This document shows, in pieces, positions 1 through 5,721 of a stretch of DNA of 6,097 nucleotides. This DNA is from Pseudomonadota bacterium (GTDB lineage: Bacteria > Desulfobacterota > Desulfobacteria > Desulfobacterales > RPRI01). Under the pieces are notes generated by a model. It saw nothing but the letters and a program-made list of their open reading frames with translations. It ran no database searches and was not told where the DNA came from. The stretch lies in contig JAHJRK010000294.1 in assembly GCA_018830925.1 (NCBI GenBank), forward strand, positions 1 to 6,097. The letters run 5' to 3'. The translations under genes were made by a program, and so were the position numbers. Each line of letters opens with the position of its first letter. The stretch's first letter is position 1.

Positions 1-879
1 CCACATTGGATACTGGTACGCATACTGGTCAGATAGTTCTATCACGTCGAATGCGGAACGCGGGTCTTTTATGCCGGCCCTGTCATATGCGCGCCGGGCG
101 GCCTTTTTAAGGGCAAAATTTGAGGCAAGATCCCTGTCTCCTAAAAAGAAGCTGTCCATGCAATTTCCGACTCCCTTTATCCAGACCGGATTCTTTGTGA
201 TCTCCTTTGCCCGTTCTTCAGAGGCAAGTATCATGCCGACCGCGCCGTCTGAAACCGGGTAGGCATGCATCTGACGGATCGGGTCAGCAAGCATAGGAGA
301 CTTCATCACCTCTTCTTTTGACACGGGCTTTATTTCAGGAGTAAAAGGATTATTTGCCGCGTTGCAGCGTGCCCGGACGACGACATCGGCAAGATGTTCG
401 TCTGATATTCCTGATTTTTCGGCATAGGCCTGAGCCTGAAGCCCGGCTGCAACACAAAAGTCCATTCCCACTGGCCGGGTATAAAAGGGATCAAAAGCGA
501 GGTGGGTTACCATGTTACGGCTTTTCCCCTGGGATTCCTTGCAGTGACCGATTATCAGAACAAGATCGGTGTGCCCCGACATTATTGCCGCGAGGCCGTA
601 GTAAATGGCCTGGGCGCCTTCCTGTGCCACTTTCTCTTCACATCTTAAGTGCGCGCCAAGCACATCAGTCATGGCATTATCGGAAATTGTTCTTGCATCG
701 AAAATATCATCCGAAACGCTTATGGACATGCCGATTCCGTTTTTTTCCGAAAAATCAAGGCCTGTCCTATTAAGAAGTGATTCAAGAACCTCCAGGGCCA
801 TTCCCTGGAAACGCTGGTGCCATTTGTCCCTCTCATATGTGGTTTGCGCCACAGCGCATATCGCCACTCTATTTCCCAT
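1..879 (-). CDS. Thiolase-superfamily protein (SCP2/Ltp2-like), 3' end beyond the window
   Basis: An open frame of 293 codons starts with ATG at 879-877 and runs off the left edge without a stop. AGGAG at 889-885 lies 5 bases before the start, which supports it. The fold is read from thiolase landmarks: an N-terminal strand (MGNRVAICAVAQT), a helix followed by SGHTDLVLIIG (101-111), VSDGAVGMILASEE (209-222), which matches the family V-T-D-G-A-A motif, and ELSDQYA (281-287) in place of the usual E-L-H-D-A-F-A. About 95-100 residues are probably missing, including the C-terminal His and Cys motifs. Where thiolases carry the acyl-accepting cysteine (C-A-S-G), this protein reads A85-Q-E-G88, so the nucleophile appears to be absent. 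The nearest cysteine is C80, five residues earlier. This suggests a thiolase-fold aldolase or non-decarboxylating SCP2/Ltp2-type protein rather than a classical beta-ketothiolase. Such proteins usually need a DUF35/OB-fold partner, which may lie to the left. The superfamily call is secure; the reaction is not. Confidence 0.5.
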   Translation of the reverse strand, partial: MGNRVAICAVAQTTYERDKWHQRFQGMALEVLESLLNRTGLDFSEKNGIGMSISVSDDIFDARTISDNAMTDVLGAHLRCEEKVAQEGAQAIYYGLAAIMSGHTDLVLIIGHCKESQGKSRNMVTHLAFDPFYTRPVGMDFCVAAGLQAQAYAEKSGISDEHLADVVVRARCNAANNPFTPEIKPVSKEEVMKSPMLADPIRQMHAYPVSDGAVGMILASEERAKEITKNPVWIKGVGNCMDSFFLGDRDLASNFALKKAARRAYDRAGIKDPRSAFDVIELSDQYAYQYPMW

Positions 880-902
880 AATTTCTCCTTTTGATTAATT
901 TT

Positions 903-965
903 CAAGGGTTCGAGGGTTCTGGTGAAAATCATTCCGGCCCGATTTAATTACCCCTCGAATCCTTG
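903..965. repeat. Inverted repeat in the leader of the thiolase-like gene
   Basis: CAAGGGTTCGAGGG (903-916) is complementary to CCCTCGAATCCTTG (952-965) over 14 positions, with one G-T-type mismatch and a 35-base loop. It lies 24 bases upstream of the thiolase start on the coding strand. It could form a leader hairpin or be a copy of a dispersed palindromic repeat. There is no U-run to make it a clear terminator. Confidence 0.5.
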
Positions 966-990
966 TTATCTATTTATTACAATACTAATG

Positions 991-1021
991 AGTGTCCATC
1001 CGTAAACAAGTTAAAGACACT
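991..1021. repeat. Short inverted repeat with a half-site resembling the neighbouring element
   Basis: AGTGTC (991-996) is complementary to GACACT (1016-1021), with 19 bases between. Its left part, GTGTCCATCCGTAAAC (992-1007), closely resembles the arms of the larger inverted repeat at 1027-1121. The three sites therefore look like members of one repeat family. A weak promoter-like pair for the thiolase gene overlaps this place on the minus strand: TTGTTT at 1009-1004 and TATTGT at 984-979, with a 19-base spacer. The spacing is too long to be trusted. Confidence 0.5.
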
Positions 1022-1026
1022 ACGGC

Positions 1027-1121
1027 GTTTCCAATCCGGAAATAGGCAATTTTGGGCAAGCTCAAGAAATCCCGCAGATTGACGCCGAGATCGCACAAAA
1101 GGGCCATTTCCGGATGGAAAC
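1027..1121. repeat. 95-bp element bounded by inverted repeats, directly 3' of the PHP gene
   Basis: GTTTCCAATCCGGAAA (1027-1042) is complementary to TTTCCGGATGGAAAC (1107-1121) apart from one extra A. The similarity continues inward: CCGGAAATAGGCAATTTTG (1036-1054) resembles the complement of 1096-1113. The right arm ends 3 bases before the TAA stop of the PHP gene (1127-1125). The structure could be a small non-autonomous mobile element or palindromic repeat, and in RNA it would form a long stem after the PHP gene. The central 40-50 bases have no open frame of note. Confidence 0.5.
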
Positions 1122-1124
1122 TAA

Positions 1125-1676
1125 TTAACCTGTATAACAATTCCAGAACCTTCCTTTCTTGATTGCCCTTATGATGCTGTCCTTATCCCTCATGCAATCC
1201 ATCTCTATCCATGCTCTTCCGCATCCTGATCTTGAGTGTGAATCATCCGTAGCGATCTTTTTGTATGAAATTTCAGAAGTATCAAATTCAGGAGTCCTGA
1301 AGCCGTTTGATGTTATTTCAACAGCATCAATTGGAAAACGCTTTGCGACTGAAGCTATACGTTCAATAACCTTTGAAACAGGCAGGTCGAGATCTGCAGG
1401 ATGATTGAATATATGAAGAACCTCCTCGTCGCCGTCTATCCGGTTGATGTGAACGTATCCTTTTTCAAAAACAGTCATTTCAACTCCGGTAAAGATGAGG
1501 AGTTTTGTTGTTAAATTGTTTACATCGTCATAGCACCCCTGTCTCATAAGAAAGTCATGATCGGTTAAAGCTATAAAGTCAAACCCAAGGCTTTCATAAA
1601 CATTTGCTGCTTCTGAAACCGACAGGGTTCCGTCCGAACAGGTTGTATGAACATGCAGCGCGCCTTTTAAAAGCAT
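1125..1676 (-). CDS. Small PHP-domain metal-dependent phosphoesterase
   Basis: This 183-residue protein is a near-minimal PHP domain with the metal-ligand motifs in order. They are H8-V-H10 with D15 (HVHTTCSDG), T38-D-H40-D (the TDH motif), E66 in GVEMT, H92 in FNHP, and D145-S-H147 near the C terminus. The end, with GCGRAWIEM and IIRAIKKGRF, is typical of stand-alone PHP proteins. These enzymes bind two or three divalent metals and hydrolyse phosphate esters. At this size it is shorter than the nucleotide phosphatase/RNase AM (YciV) type of about 290 residues, so no substrate can be assigned. No signal peptide is visible, so it should be cytoplasmic. The ATG at 1676 follows the TetR stop by 4 bases and has no clear Shine-Dalgarno, which points to translational coupling with the upstream gene. 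The domain call is strong; the role in an acyl-CoA operon is unknown. Confidence 0.5.
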   Translation of the reverse strand: MLLKGALHVHTTCSDGTLSVSEAANVYESLGFDFIALTDHDFLMRQGCYDDVNNLTTKLLIFTGVEMTVFEKGYVHINRIDGDEEVLHIFNHPADLDLPVSKVIERIASVAKRFPIDAVEITSNGFRTPEFDTSEISYKKIATDDSHSRSGCGRAWIEMDCMRDKDSIIRAIKKGRFWNCYTG

Positions 1677-1680
1677 ATCA

Positions 1681-2352
1681 TTATTGTCTGCAGAGGTTGT
1701 TTATCCCGCCCATTATGAAGGCGACAGTATCTTTGCTTATCGTTTTCAATTCTTTTGAGCGGTCCTGCCCTATCAGGAAGTGGTAGGCGATTCTTTCGTA
1801 CATGCCGAGTATGCTTACCGCCATCAGTTCCGGTGAAAGGCTGCTCTGATATTTTAATCCGCGGTTTTCGCTCAGGCGCATGAGAGCCTCCTGAACATCC
1901 GATATCAGCCTGTCGAAAATCTGCTTTCGGTATTCTTCGACCATGGCGCTTTTTCCCATCGATTCCTTGAAGATGATGGTCAGCTTCTCGGGATGCTTGA
2001 TGCAAAATTCTTCGAAAAAAAACTGCCCGGCTCTTTTTATTCCGTCCAGCGAAAAATCCGCCTTCCTGAACTCGGAACCCAGAAGTTCTCTTAATTCGAA
2101 GCTGATTTTATCCAGAAGACGGACAAGAATATCTTCCTTGTTTTTAAAATAAAAATATAAAGTTCCAACCGAAACTTCAGCGGAATCGGCAATCTTTTCC
2201 ATACTTGCCTGAAGATAGCCTTCACGGGCAAACAGAATTTCGGCAACCGTAAGAATGCTTTCGTACCTGTGTTCGCGTTCACGCTGCCTTCTTAAAGCAG
2301 TTTTTGACAAGGCATTACTTTCGGCAACTACAGATGTTTTGGTTTTTTTCAT
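1681..2352 (-). CDS. TetR/AcrR-family transcriptional regulator
   Basis: This protein of 223 residues has a TetR-type N-terminal DNA-binding domain. Helix 1 covers about 31-43 (ESILTVAEILFAR). The helix-turn-helix is at about 50-70, from SMEKIADSAEVSVGTLY into FYFKNKEDIL, which is the most conserved TetR signature. It is preceded by an unusual basic tail of about 30 residues rich in Arg and Lys. The C-terminal ligand-binding domain (about 85-223) is helical and not diagnostic. AAGGGG (2364-2359) lies 6 bases before the ATG, confirming the start. The gene sits 86 bases after the second dehydrogenase and 4 bases before the PHP gene, so it is probably cotranscribed with both. TetR proteins next to acyl-CoA dehydrogenases commonly sense acyl-CoAs or fatty acids. 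Autoregulation of the operon by this protein, perhaps at the dyad at 4746-4772, is inference. A 7-base inverted repeat (2381-2387 with 2425-2431) lies in the gap before the gene. Confidence 0.5.
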   Translation of the reverse strand: MKKTKTSVVAESNALSKTALRRQREREHRYESILTVAEILFAREGYLQASMEKIADSAEVSVGTLYFYFKNKEDILVRLLDKISFELRELLGSEFRKADFSLDGIKRAGQFFFEEFCIKHPEKLTIIFKESMGKSAMVEEYRKQIFDRLISDVQEALMRLSENRGLKYQSSLSPELMAVSILGMYERIAYHFLIGQDRSKELKTISKDTVAFIMGGINNLCRQ

Positions 2353-2438
2353 TTTATTCCCCTTGGAAAGAATATGGATTTAAGCCGACGTTCAAAAATA
2401 ACCATAACCCCGGAATCTCCAAAACGGCTTACGTCTCC

Positions 2439-3569
2439 TTATGCGCCCAGCGCAGCGTTTCCGATTTTTACTCTTGCAATTTCGGTGGATGTTCCGGCTA
2501 TCTGTCCGTATTTGGCGCACCGGTAAGCCCGTTCGGCGGCGTTTCCTGAAATATATCCTTCTCCTGACAGTATCCGGAGGGCGCTGCCTGAGACGGTCTC
2601 GGCGGCCTCCGTGCAGAATACCTTGGCGCAATAAGTTAAAATGTCGGATTCCCTGCTTTTTGCATCCGCCGCCCAGGCTGCCCTGTACGCGAAAAGCTGC
2701 GAGGTCTGGAAAAGGGTCAGCATTTCGGCGAGTTTGAAAGCAACCTCCTGGTAAGCTATTATCGGCTTTCCGCCGGTCTTGTGCGTTTTTGCAAATATCT
2801 TTGCGGATTCGAATGAGGCTTTCATCATCCCCAGGCTTCCTCCGATAATGATCTGGTTTTCCCACATCCTCAGTGTGTCAAATGCCGATTTGTCTTCAAA
2901 TGGACCTATGACATCAGATTCGTTTATCCGGCATTCATCAAGCGTCAGTCCTGAAATAAAGAGACCGTCGTAACCCATTGTAACAAGGTGTTCGCCCGGA
3001 ATAAGTCCTATTGATCCTTTTTCGAAGATAAAAAGGGCCGGCTTGTTTTCCATTATTCCGGCAACAGCAGTAAAATCGGCAACAGGCCCGTTAATTACAT
3101 AATTCTTGGCCCCGGATATTTTGATAAGGGCGCTTTCTCTGACACCGGTTGTTTCCATCTGGTCATTATCTATGTTCATGGTTTTTTCCGAAAGAGCGAC
3201 AGCTCCGAGCTTTTTGCCGCAAAGAACGGGCGAAAGCCACTTTTTCTTCTGCTCTTCGTTTCCGAATGTGCTTATGATTCTTCCGAAAAGCCTTGTGCTC
3301 ATTTCAATTGAAAGATAAAGGGACTGGGAAAAGGATGATACAATTTCCATCGCACCCATCATGACGCACAAACCGGGAATCTCTTCATCCTTAACAATTC
3401 CAAGCTTTAAATAAGAGGAATTTGCAAGACGGATCAGGGCTTCGCGTACCGTTTTTCCCGCATTAACGGGATCTTTTTCTTCAAGATATTTCTCCCCGGC
3501 CATTTCAAGCATTATATCATTTATCTCTTTAAATAACTTTTGCTCATGTTGTGTGAAGTCGAAATTCAT
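2439..3569 (-). CDS. Degenerate acyl-CoA dehydrogenase paralogue, likely partner subunit
   Basis: This 376-residue protein has the full length and layout of the acyl-CoA dehydrogenase family: an N-terminal helical domain, a middle beta domain and a C-terminal helical bundle. It begins MNFDFTQHEQ, like its neighbour. Several signature positions are changed. The FAD/substrate motif L-T-E-P-D-A-G-S-D reads LSEKTMNIDND (126-136). The R-x-x-F-G segment that contacts FAD across the dimer reads H-K-T-G-G (263-267). The catalytic Tyr-Glu-Gly-Thr motif reads I357-A-G-T360, with Ala for Glu. A glutamate (E237) does lie at the alternative helix-G position used by isovaleryl-CoA dehydrogenase. AGGAG (3579-3575) is 5 bases before the ATG, and the gap from the upstream dehydrogenase is 13 bases. 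The most economical reading is a regulatory, structural or substrate-shaping subunit of a heteromeric dehydrogenase. A stand-alone enzyme with an unusual base is the alternative. Confidence 0.5.
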   Translation of the reverse strand: MNFDFTQHEQKLFKEINDIMLEMAGEKYLEEKDPVNAGKTVREALIRLANSSYLKLGIVKDEEIPGLCVMMGAMEIVSSFSQSLYLSIEMSTRLFGRIISTFGNEEQKKKWLSPVLCGKKLGAVALSEKTMNIDNDQMETTGVRESALIKISGAKNYVINGPVADFTAVAGIMENKPALFIFEKGSIGLIPGEHLVTMGYDGLFISGLTLDECRINESDVIGPFEDKSAFDTLRMWENQIIIGGSLGMMKASFESAKIFAKTHKTGGKPIIAYQEVAFKLAEMLTLFQTSQLFAYRAAWAADAKSRESDILTYCAKVFCTEAAETVSGSALRILSGEGYISGNAAERAYRCAKYGQIAGTSTEIARVKIGNAALGA

Positions 3570-3582
3570 ACGTGCTCCTGTT

Positions 3583-4725
3583 TTACATCAATTTGGATAT
3601 AATCATTTTCTGGATATCTGAAGTTCCGCCGCCTATGGGAGCAAGCCTGCTGTCACGGAAAATTCTCTCAACATCGTATTCATGGCAATAGCCGTAACCG
3701 CCGTGTATAAGTACCGCGTCGAATGTCGGGGCCATGCTCCAGTCTCCGACATAAAGCTTTGCAACAGCAGCTTCAAGATGATTCAAAGGGCGTCCCTGGT
3801 CCTTGCACCAGGCGATCCTGTAAACAAGCGATCGGGCCGCTTCACCGAATATCCTGATCTCCGCAAGTTTATGCTTTGTTGCCTGAAACTGGCCGATGGG
3901 CCTCCCGAACTGTACGCGACCTTTGGCATACTGGGCGCATTTTTTAAGAAGATATGTTGCAGACCCGACAAATGGCGCAAGGAGCGCGCTGCGGTCCCAC
4001 TCAACCGTCTGCATCGCCATGAGAAAACCTTCCCCTTCCTTTCCGAGAAGGTTTTCCTCGGGGATTTCGCAGTTCTGGAAAATGAGTTCGGAAGTGTGGG
4101 ATGTCCTTACCCCCATTTTTATCAACGGAGGGCCTGCTGAAAATCCTTTCGTTCCTTTTTCAACTACAAAAGCGGAAATACCCGCGTGCTGAAGTTCCGG
4201 CTGAGTTTTGGCATATACAACCGCAACATCCGCTATGGGGCCGTTTGTGATAAACATCTTGTTCCCGTTTAAAAGATACTTATCCCCTTTTTTCTCTGCT
4301 GTTGTAGTCATTGAGGCAACATCCGAACCGGCATCAGGCTCTGTCAAACCCATGCAACCTATCCATTCTCCACTTGAAAGTTTCGGGATGAATTTCTGTT
4401 TCTGAGCCTCTGTGCCGTGGCGGAATATTGTATCAGCACAAAGGAATGTATGTGCGCCGTAAGCAAGGGTAAGCCCGCCGTCAACACCGGCTTCACCAAG
4501 CGCTTCTCCGGCAAGAACCGTTGTAATTACATCGGCTCCGCCGCCACCCAGCTCCTCCGGAAAATGAAGACCGAGAATTCCGAATTCCCCGAGTTTTTTG
4601 AATGATTCGAAGTCAAACTCACCTTTCAAGTCATGTTCCTGGACTCTTGGAACAATCTCTTTCTTAGCAAACCGGATGAGTTCCTGCTTGAACATAAGCT
4701 GTTCTTTTGTAAAATCAAAATCCAT
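3583..4725 (-). CDS. Acyl-CoA dehydrogenase family flavoprotein, FAD-binding subunit
   Basis: At 380 residues this is a typical length for acyl-CoA dehydrogenases, which oxidise acyl-CoA to 2,3-enoyl-CoA with FAD and pass electrons to electron-transfer flavoprotein. Signature 1 is intact (GLTEPDAGSD, 126-135), as are GRVQFGRPIGQFQ (269-281) and the C-terminal HGGYGYCHEYDVERIFRD (341-358). Two changes stand out. The Tyr-Glu-Gly-Thr motif carrying the usual catalytic glutamate reads G365-G-G-T368. The conserved Gln before I-H-G-G is Leu339. At the alternative helix-G catalytic position (E254 in isovaleryl-CoA dehydrogenase) there is Asp244 in the motif EWDR. The protein therefore keeps its FAD site but has an atypical or shifted base. 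GGAGG (4734-4730) precedes the ATG by 4 bases. It is the first gene of the likely operon, and its 13-base spacing to the second paralogue favours a heteromeric complex. The substrate is unknown; branched or bulky acyl-CoA is a guess from the pairing. Confidence 0.5.
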   Translation of the reverse strand: MDFDFTKEQLMFKQELIRFAKKEIVPRVQEHDLKGEFDFESFKKLGEFGILGLHFPEELGGGGADVITTVLAGEALGEAGVDGGLTLAYGAHTFLCADTIFRHGTEAQKQKFIPKLSSGEWIGCMGLTEPDAGSDVASMTTTAEKKGDKYLLNGNKMFITNGPIADVAVVYAKTQPELQHAGISAFVVEKGTKGFSAGPPLIKMGVRTSHTSELIFQNCEIPEENLLGKEGEGFLMAMQTVEWDRSALLAPFVGSATYLLKKCAQYAKGRVQFGRPIGQFQATKHKLAEIRIFGEAARSLVYRIAWCKDQGRPLNHLEAAVAKLYVGDWSMAPTFDAVLIHGGYGYCHEYDVERIFRDSRLAPIGGGTSDIQKMIISKLM

Positions 4726-4745
4726 TATTCCTCCATATATAAGCG

Positions 4746-4772
4746 ATCGGAACCCAATTTGGGATTACCGAT
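4746..4772. promoter_or_regulatory. Palindromic candidate operator or leader hairpin before the dehydrogenase operon
   Basis: The core CCCAATTTGGG (4753-4763) is a perfect odd palindrome. The symmetry extends outward to ATCGG (4746-4750) and CCGAT (4768-4772) if single extra bases at 4764 and 4767 are skipped. It lies 12 bases upstream of the Shine-Dalgarno of the first dehydrogenase gene and downstream of the best promoter. It could bind the TetR protein encoded in the operon, or fold in the mRNA leader. No known operator consensus was recognised. Confidence 0.5.
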
Positions 4773-4817
4773 TATTTTGGATTGGTACTGATAACAATTA
4801 AAATAAGATTATAAAAT

Positions 4818-4847
4818 TTTATACAGAAAGGAGTGTGTTGAAGTCAA
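4818..4847 (-). promoter_or_regulatory. Sigma-70-type promoter for the dehydrogenase operon
   Basis: Reading the minus strand, TTGACT (4847-4842) and TATAAA (4823-4818) are separated by 18 bases and match the -35 and -10 consensus well. The -10 is directly preceded by TG and followed by an AT-rich run. Transcription would start near 4811 and give a leader of about 85 bases that contains the dyad at 4746-4772. Confidence 0.5.
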
Positions 4848-4966
4848 GTATATTTTTGAAGCTAATTATAAATTCGAACAAGATTCAGACTTCGAAGATG
4901 TTTTGGGCTTAATTTGAAAGACCTGGCAAAAGGAGATCGGCTGAGAGGTTAGAATCTGGATAACGG

Positions 4967-5005
4967 GCTCTTCAGACGGCGCGGTCAGCGATCGGCTGAA
5001 AGAGC
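4967..5005. repeat. Inverted repeat with an inner palindrome, downstream of the small exported-protein gene
   Basis: GCTCTTCAG (4967-4975) pairs with CTGAAAGAGC (4996-5005), with one extra base. The right half holds a second palindrome, TCAGC-GATCG-GCTGA (4985-4999). GATCGGCTGA in this palindrome also occurs as a direct repeat at 4935-4944, 55 bases away. The structure lies 39 bases beyond the stop of the gene at 5044-5493. It could stall transcription, but there is no U-run, so it is not called a terminator. The rest of the 4735-5043 spacer shows no gene. Confidence 0.5.
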
Positions 5006-5043
5006 AAGATTATGCTTTGTCGCAGCCATTATGGCCATATCTG

Positions 5044-5493
5044 CTATTCAGCAATTAAAAACTCGACAGGCTCCGCTAATAATCGTCCACCATGTTCTTT
5101 TATCAGCACTCTATATTTCCCGGCCGTAGCTATTTGGCAATTCCTATGCAACTTTTTTTTCCATCTAACAATTGATATTTCACCGGCTTCTAAGTTTCGG
5201 CTAAATACGGTCTCTTTTGTTCCACAAAACCATAAAGGGCAAGCTGCAAATACCCATTTGTGTTCTGCGTCACTGCGCTTTTCAATAATAAGATTTTCAT
5301 TTAGTCTCATTGGCCCGTTTAAGTTATGAACTTTTATTTCTACAATGTCTGGTAATACATGAGCGCTTAGTTCAAATAGCCATTTATCGTTTGAATCAAG
5401 GCTGCTTTTGCCGTGAGATAAATGATTCAAACCATCTCCAAGAAGTAGTAGAAGAAGAATCGAGCCGAAGAATATTCGCTTACTATTTTCCAT
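5044..5493 (-). CDS. Small exported or membrane-anchored protein of unknown function
   Basis: This 149-residue frame was not recognised as a known family. Its N terminus has a basic start (MENSKR) followed by a hydrophobic stretch at about 7-19 (IFFGSILLLLLLG), consistent with a signal peptide or a single membrane anchor. No clear A-x-A cleavage site or lipobox cysteine is seen. The remainder is polar and rich in alternating strand-like segments. It contains GKYRVLI (125-131) and EPVEFLI (141-147) near the end, a pattern common in extracytoplasmic beta-sandwich domains. Cysteines occur at 85, 90 and 119. There is no convincing Shine-Dalgarno before the ATG at 5493, and the gene is more AT-rich than the dehydrogenases, so it may be weakly translated or recently acquired. 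It stands alone between two spacers of more than 300 bases. The signal-like N terminus makes it more credible than the overlapping plus-strand frame at 5012-5329. Confidence 0.5.
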   Translation of the reverse strand: MENSKRIFFGSILLLLLLGDGLNHLSHGKSSLDSNDKWLFELSAHVLPDIVEIKVHNLNGPMRLNENLIIEKRSDAEHKWVFAACPLWFCGTKETVFSRNLEAGEISIVRWKKKLHRNCQIATAGKYRVLIKEHGGRLLAEPVEFLIAE

Positions 5494-5500
5494 AATAATA

Positions 5501-5515
5501 AATTGTATGACAATT
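5501..5515. promoter_or_regulatory. Short perfect palindrome just upstream of the small exported-protein gene
   Basis: AATTGT-ATG-ACAATT is a perfect 6-base inverted repeat with a 3-base spacer, ending 8 bases before the ATG at 5493. Its position over the ribosome-binding region suggests a protein-binding site or a small hairpin. In such AT-rich sequence it could also be chance. Confidence 0.5.
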
Positions 5516-5721
5516 AATATACGAAATATTAAATAACCAGTTCCGGGGAAAAAGCTGCACTTCGAATTTCCTGTTATTTATTCCAATATTTATTTAAAAT
5601 CAAATAATTATATTAAAGGCCTGCGTAGAATGTATTTATTCTCGGAAAAAGCGCATTACGCATAGTCTGTAATTTGCTCTTTGCTGTTATGAGGCTCTGC
5701 GAAGCGGATGCGTGTTTCGGG

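Noticed and set aside
354..773. Plus-strand open frame of 139 codons
   Set aside because: It lies wholly antisense to the thiolase-like gene, and its Arg/Pro-rich translation is typical of a shadow frame.
979..1009. Promoter-like TTGTTT/TATTGT pair for the thiolase gene on the minus strand
   Set aside because: The 19-base spacer and weak -10 are poor, and the site falls inside a repeat, so it is mentioned only as a possibility.
2381..2431. Inverted repeat TAAGCCG/CGGCTTA between the second dehydrogenase and the TetR gene
   Set aside because: The stem is only 7 bases with a 37-base loop and no T-run, so it is not a credible terminator. It does not argue against cotranscription.
2392..2865. 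Minus-strand open frame of 157 codons in another frame
   Set aside because: It overlaps the degenerate dehydrogenase in a different frame and is Arg-rich without motifs. The dehydrogenase frame is clearly the coding one.
2439..3569. Degenerate dehydrogenase as a pseudogene
   Set aside because: The frame is full length, has a good ribosome-binding site, and its changes are at motif positions while the overall fold pattern is kept. This fits a specialised subunit better than decay.
3682..4140. Plus-strand open frame of 152 codons
   Set aside because: It is antisense to well-conserved acyl-CoA dehydrogenase sequence and shows no family features.
5012..5329. Plus-strand open frame of 105 codons
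   Set aside because: It overlaps the minus-strand frame at 5044-5493, which has a plausible signal peptide and strand pattern. The plus-strand translation has no recognisable domain and no ribosome-binding site.
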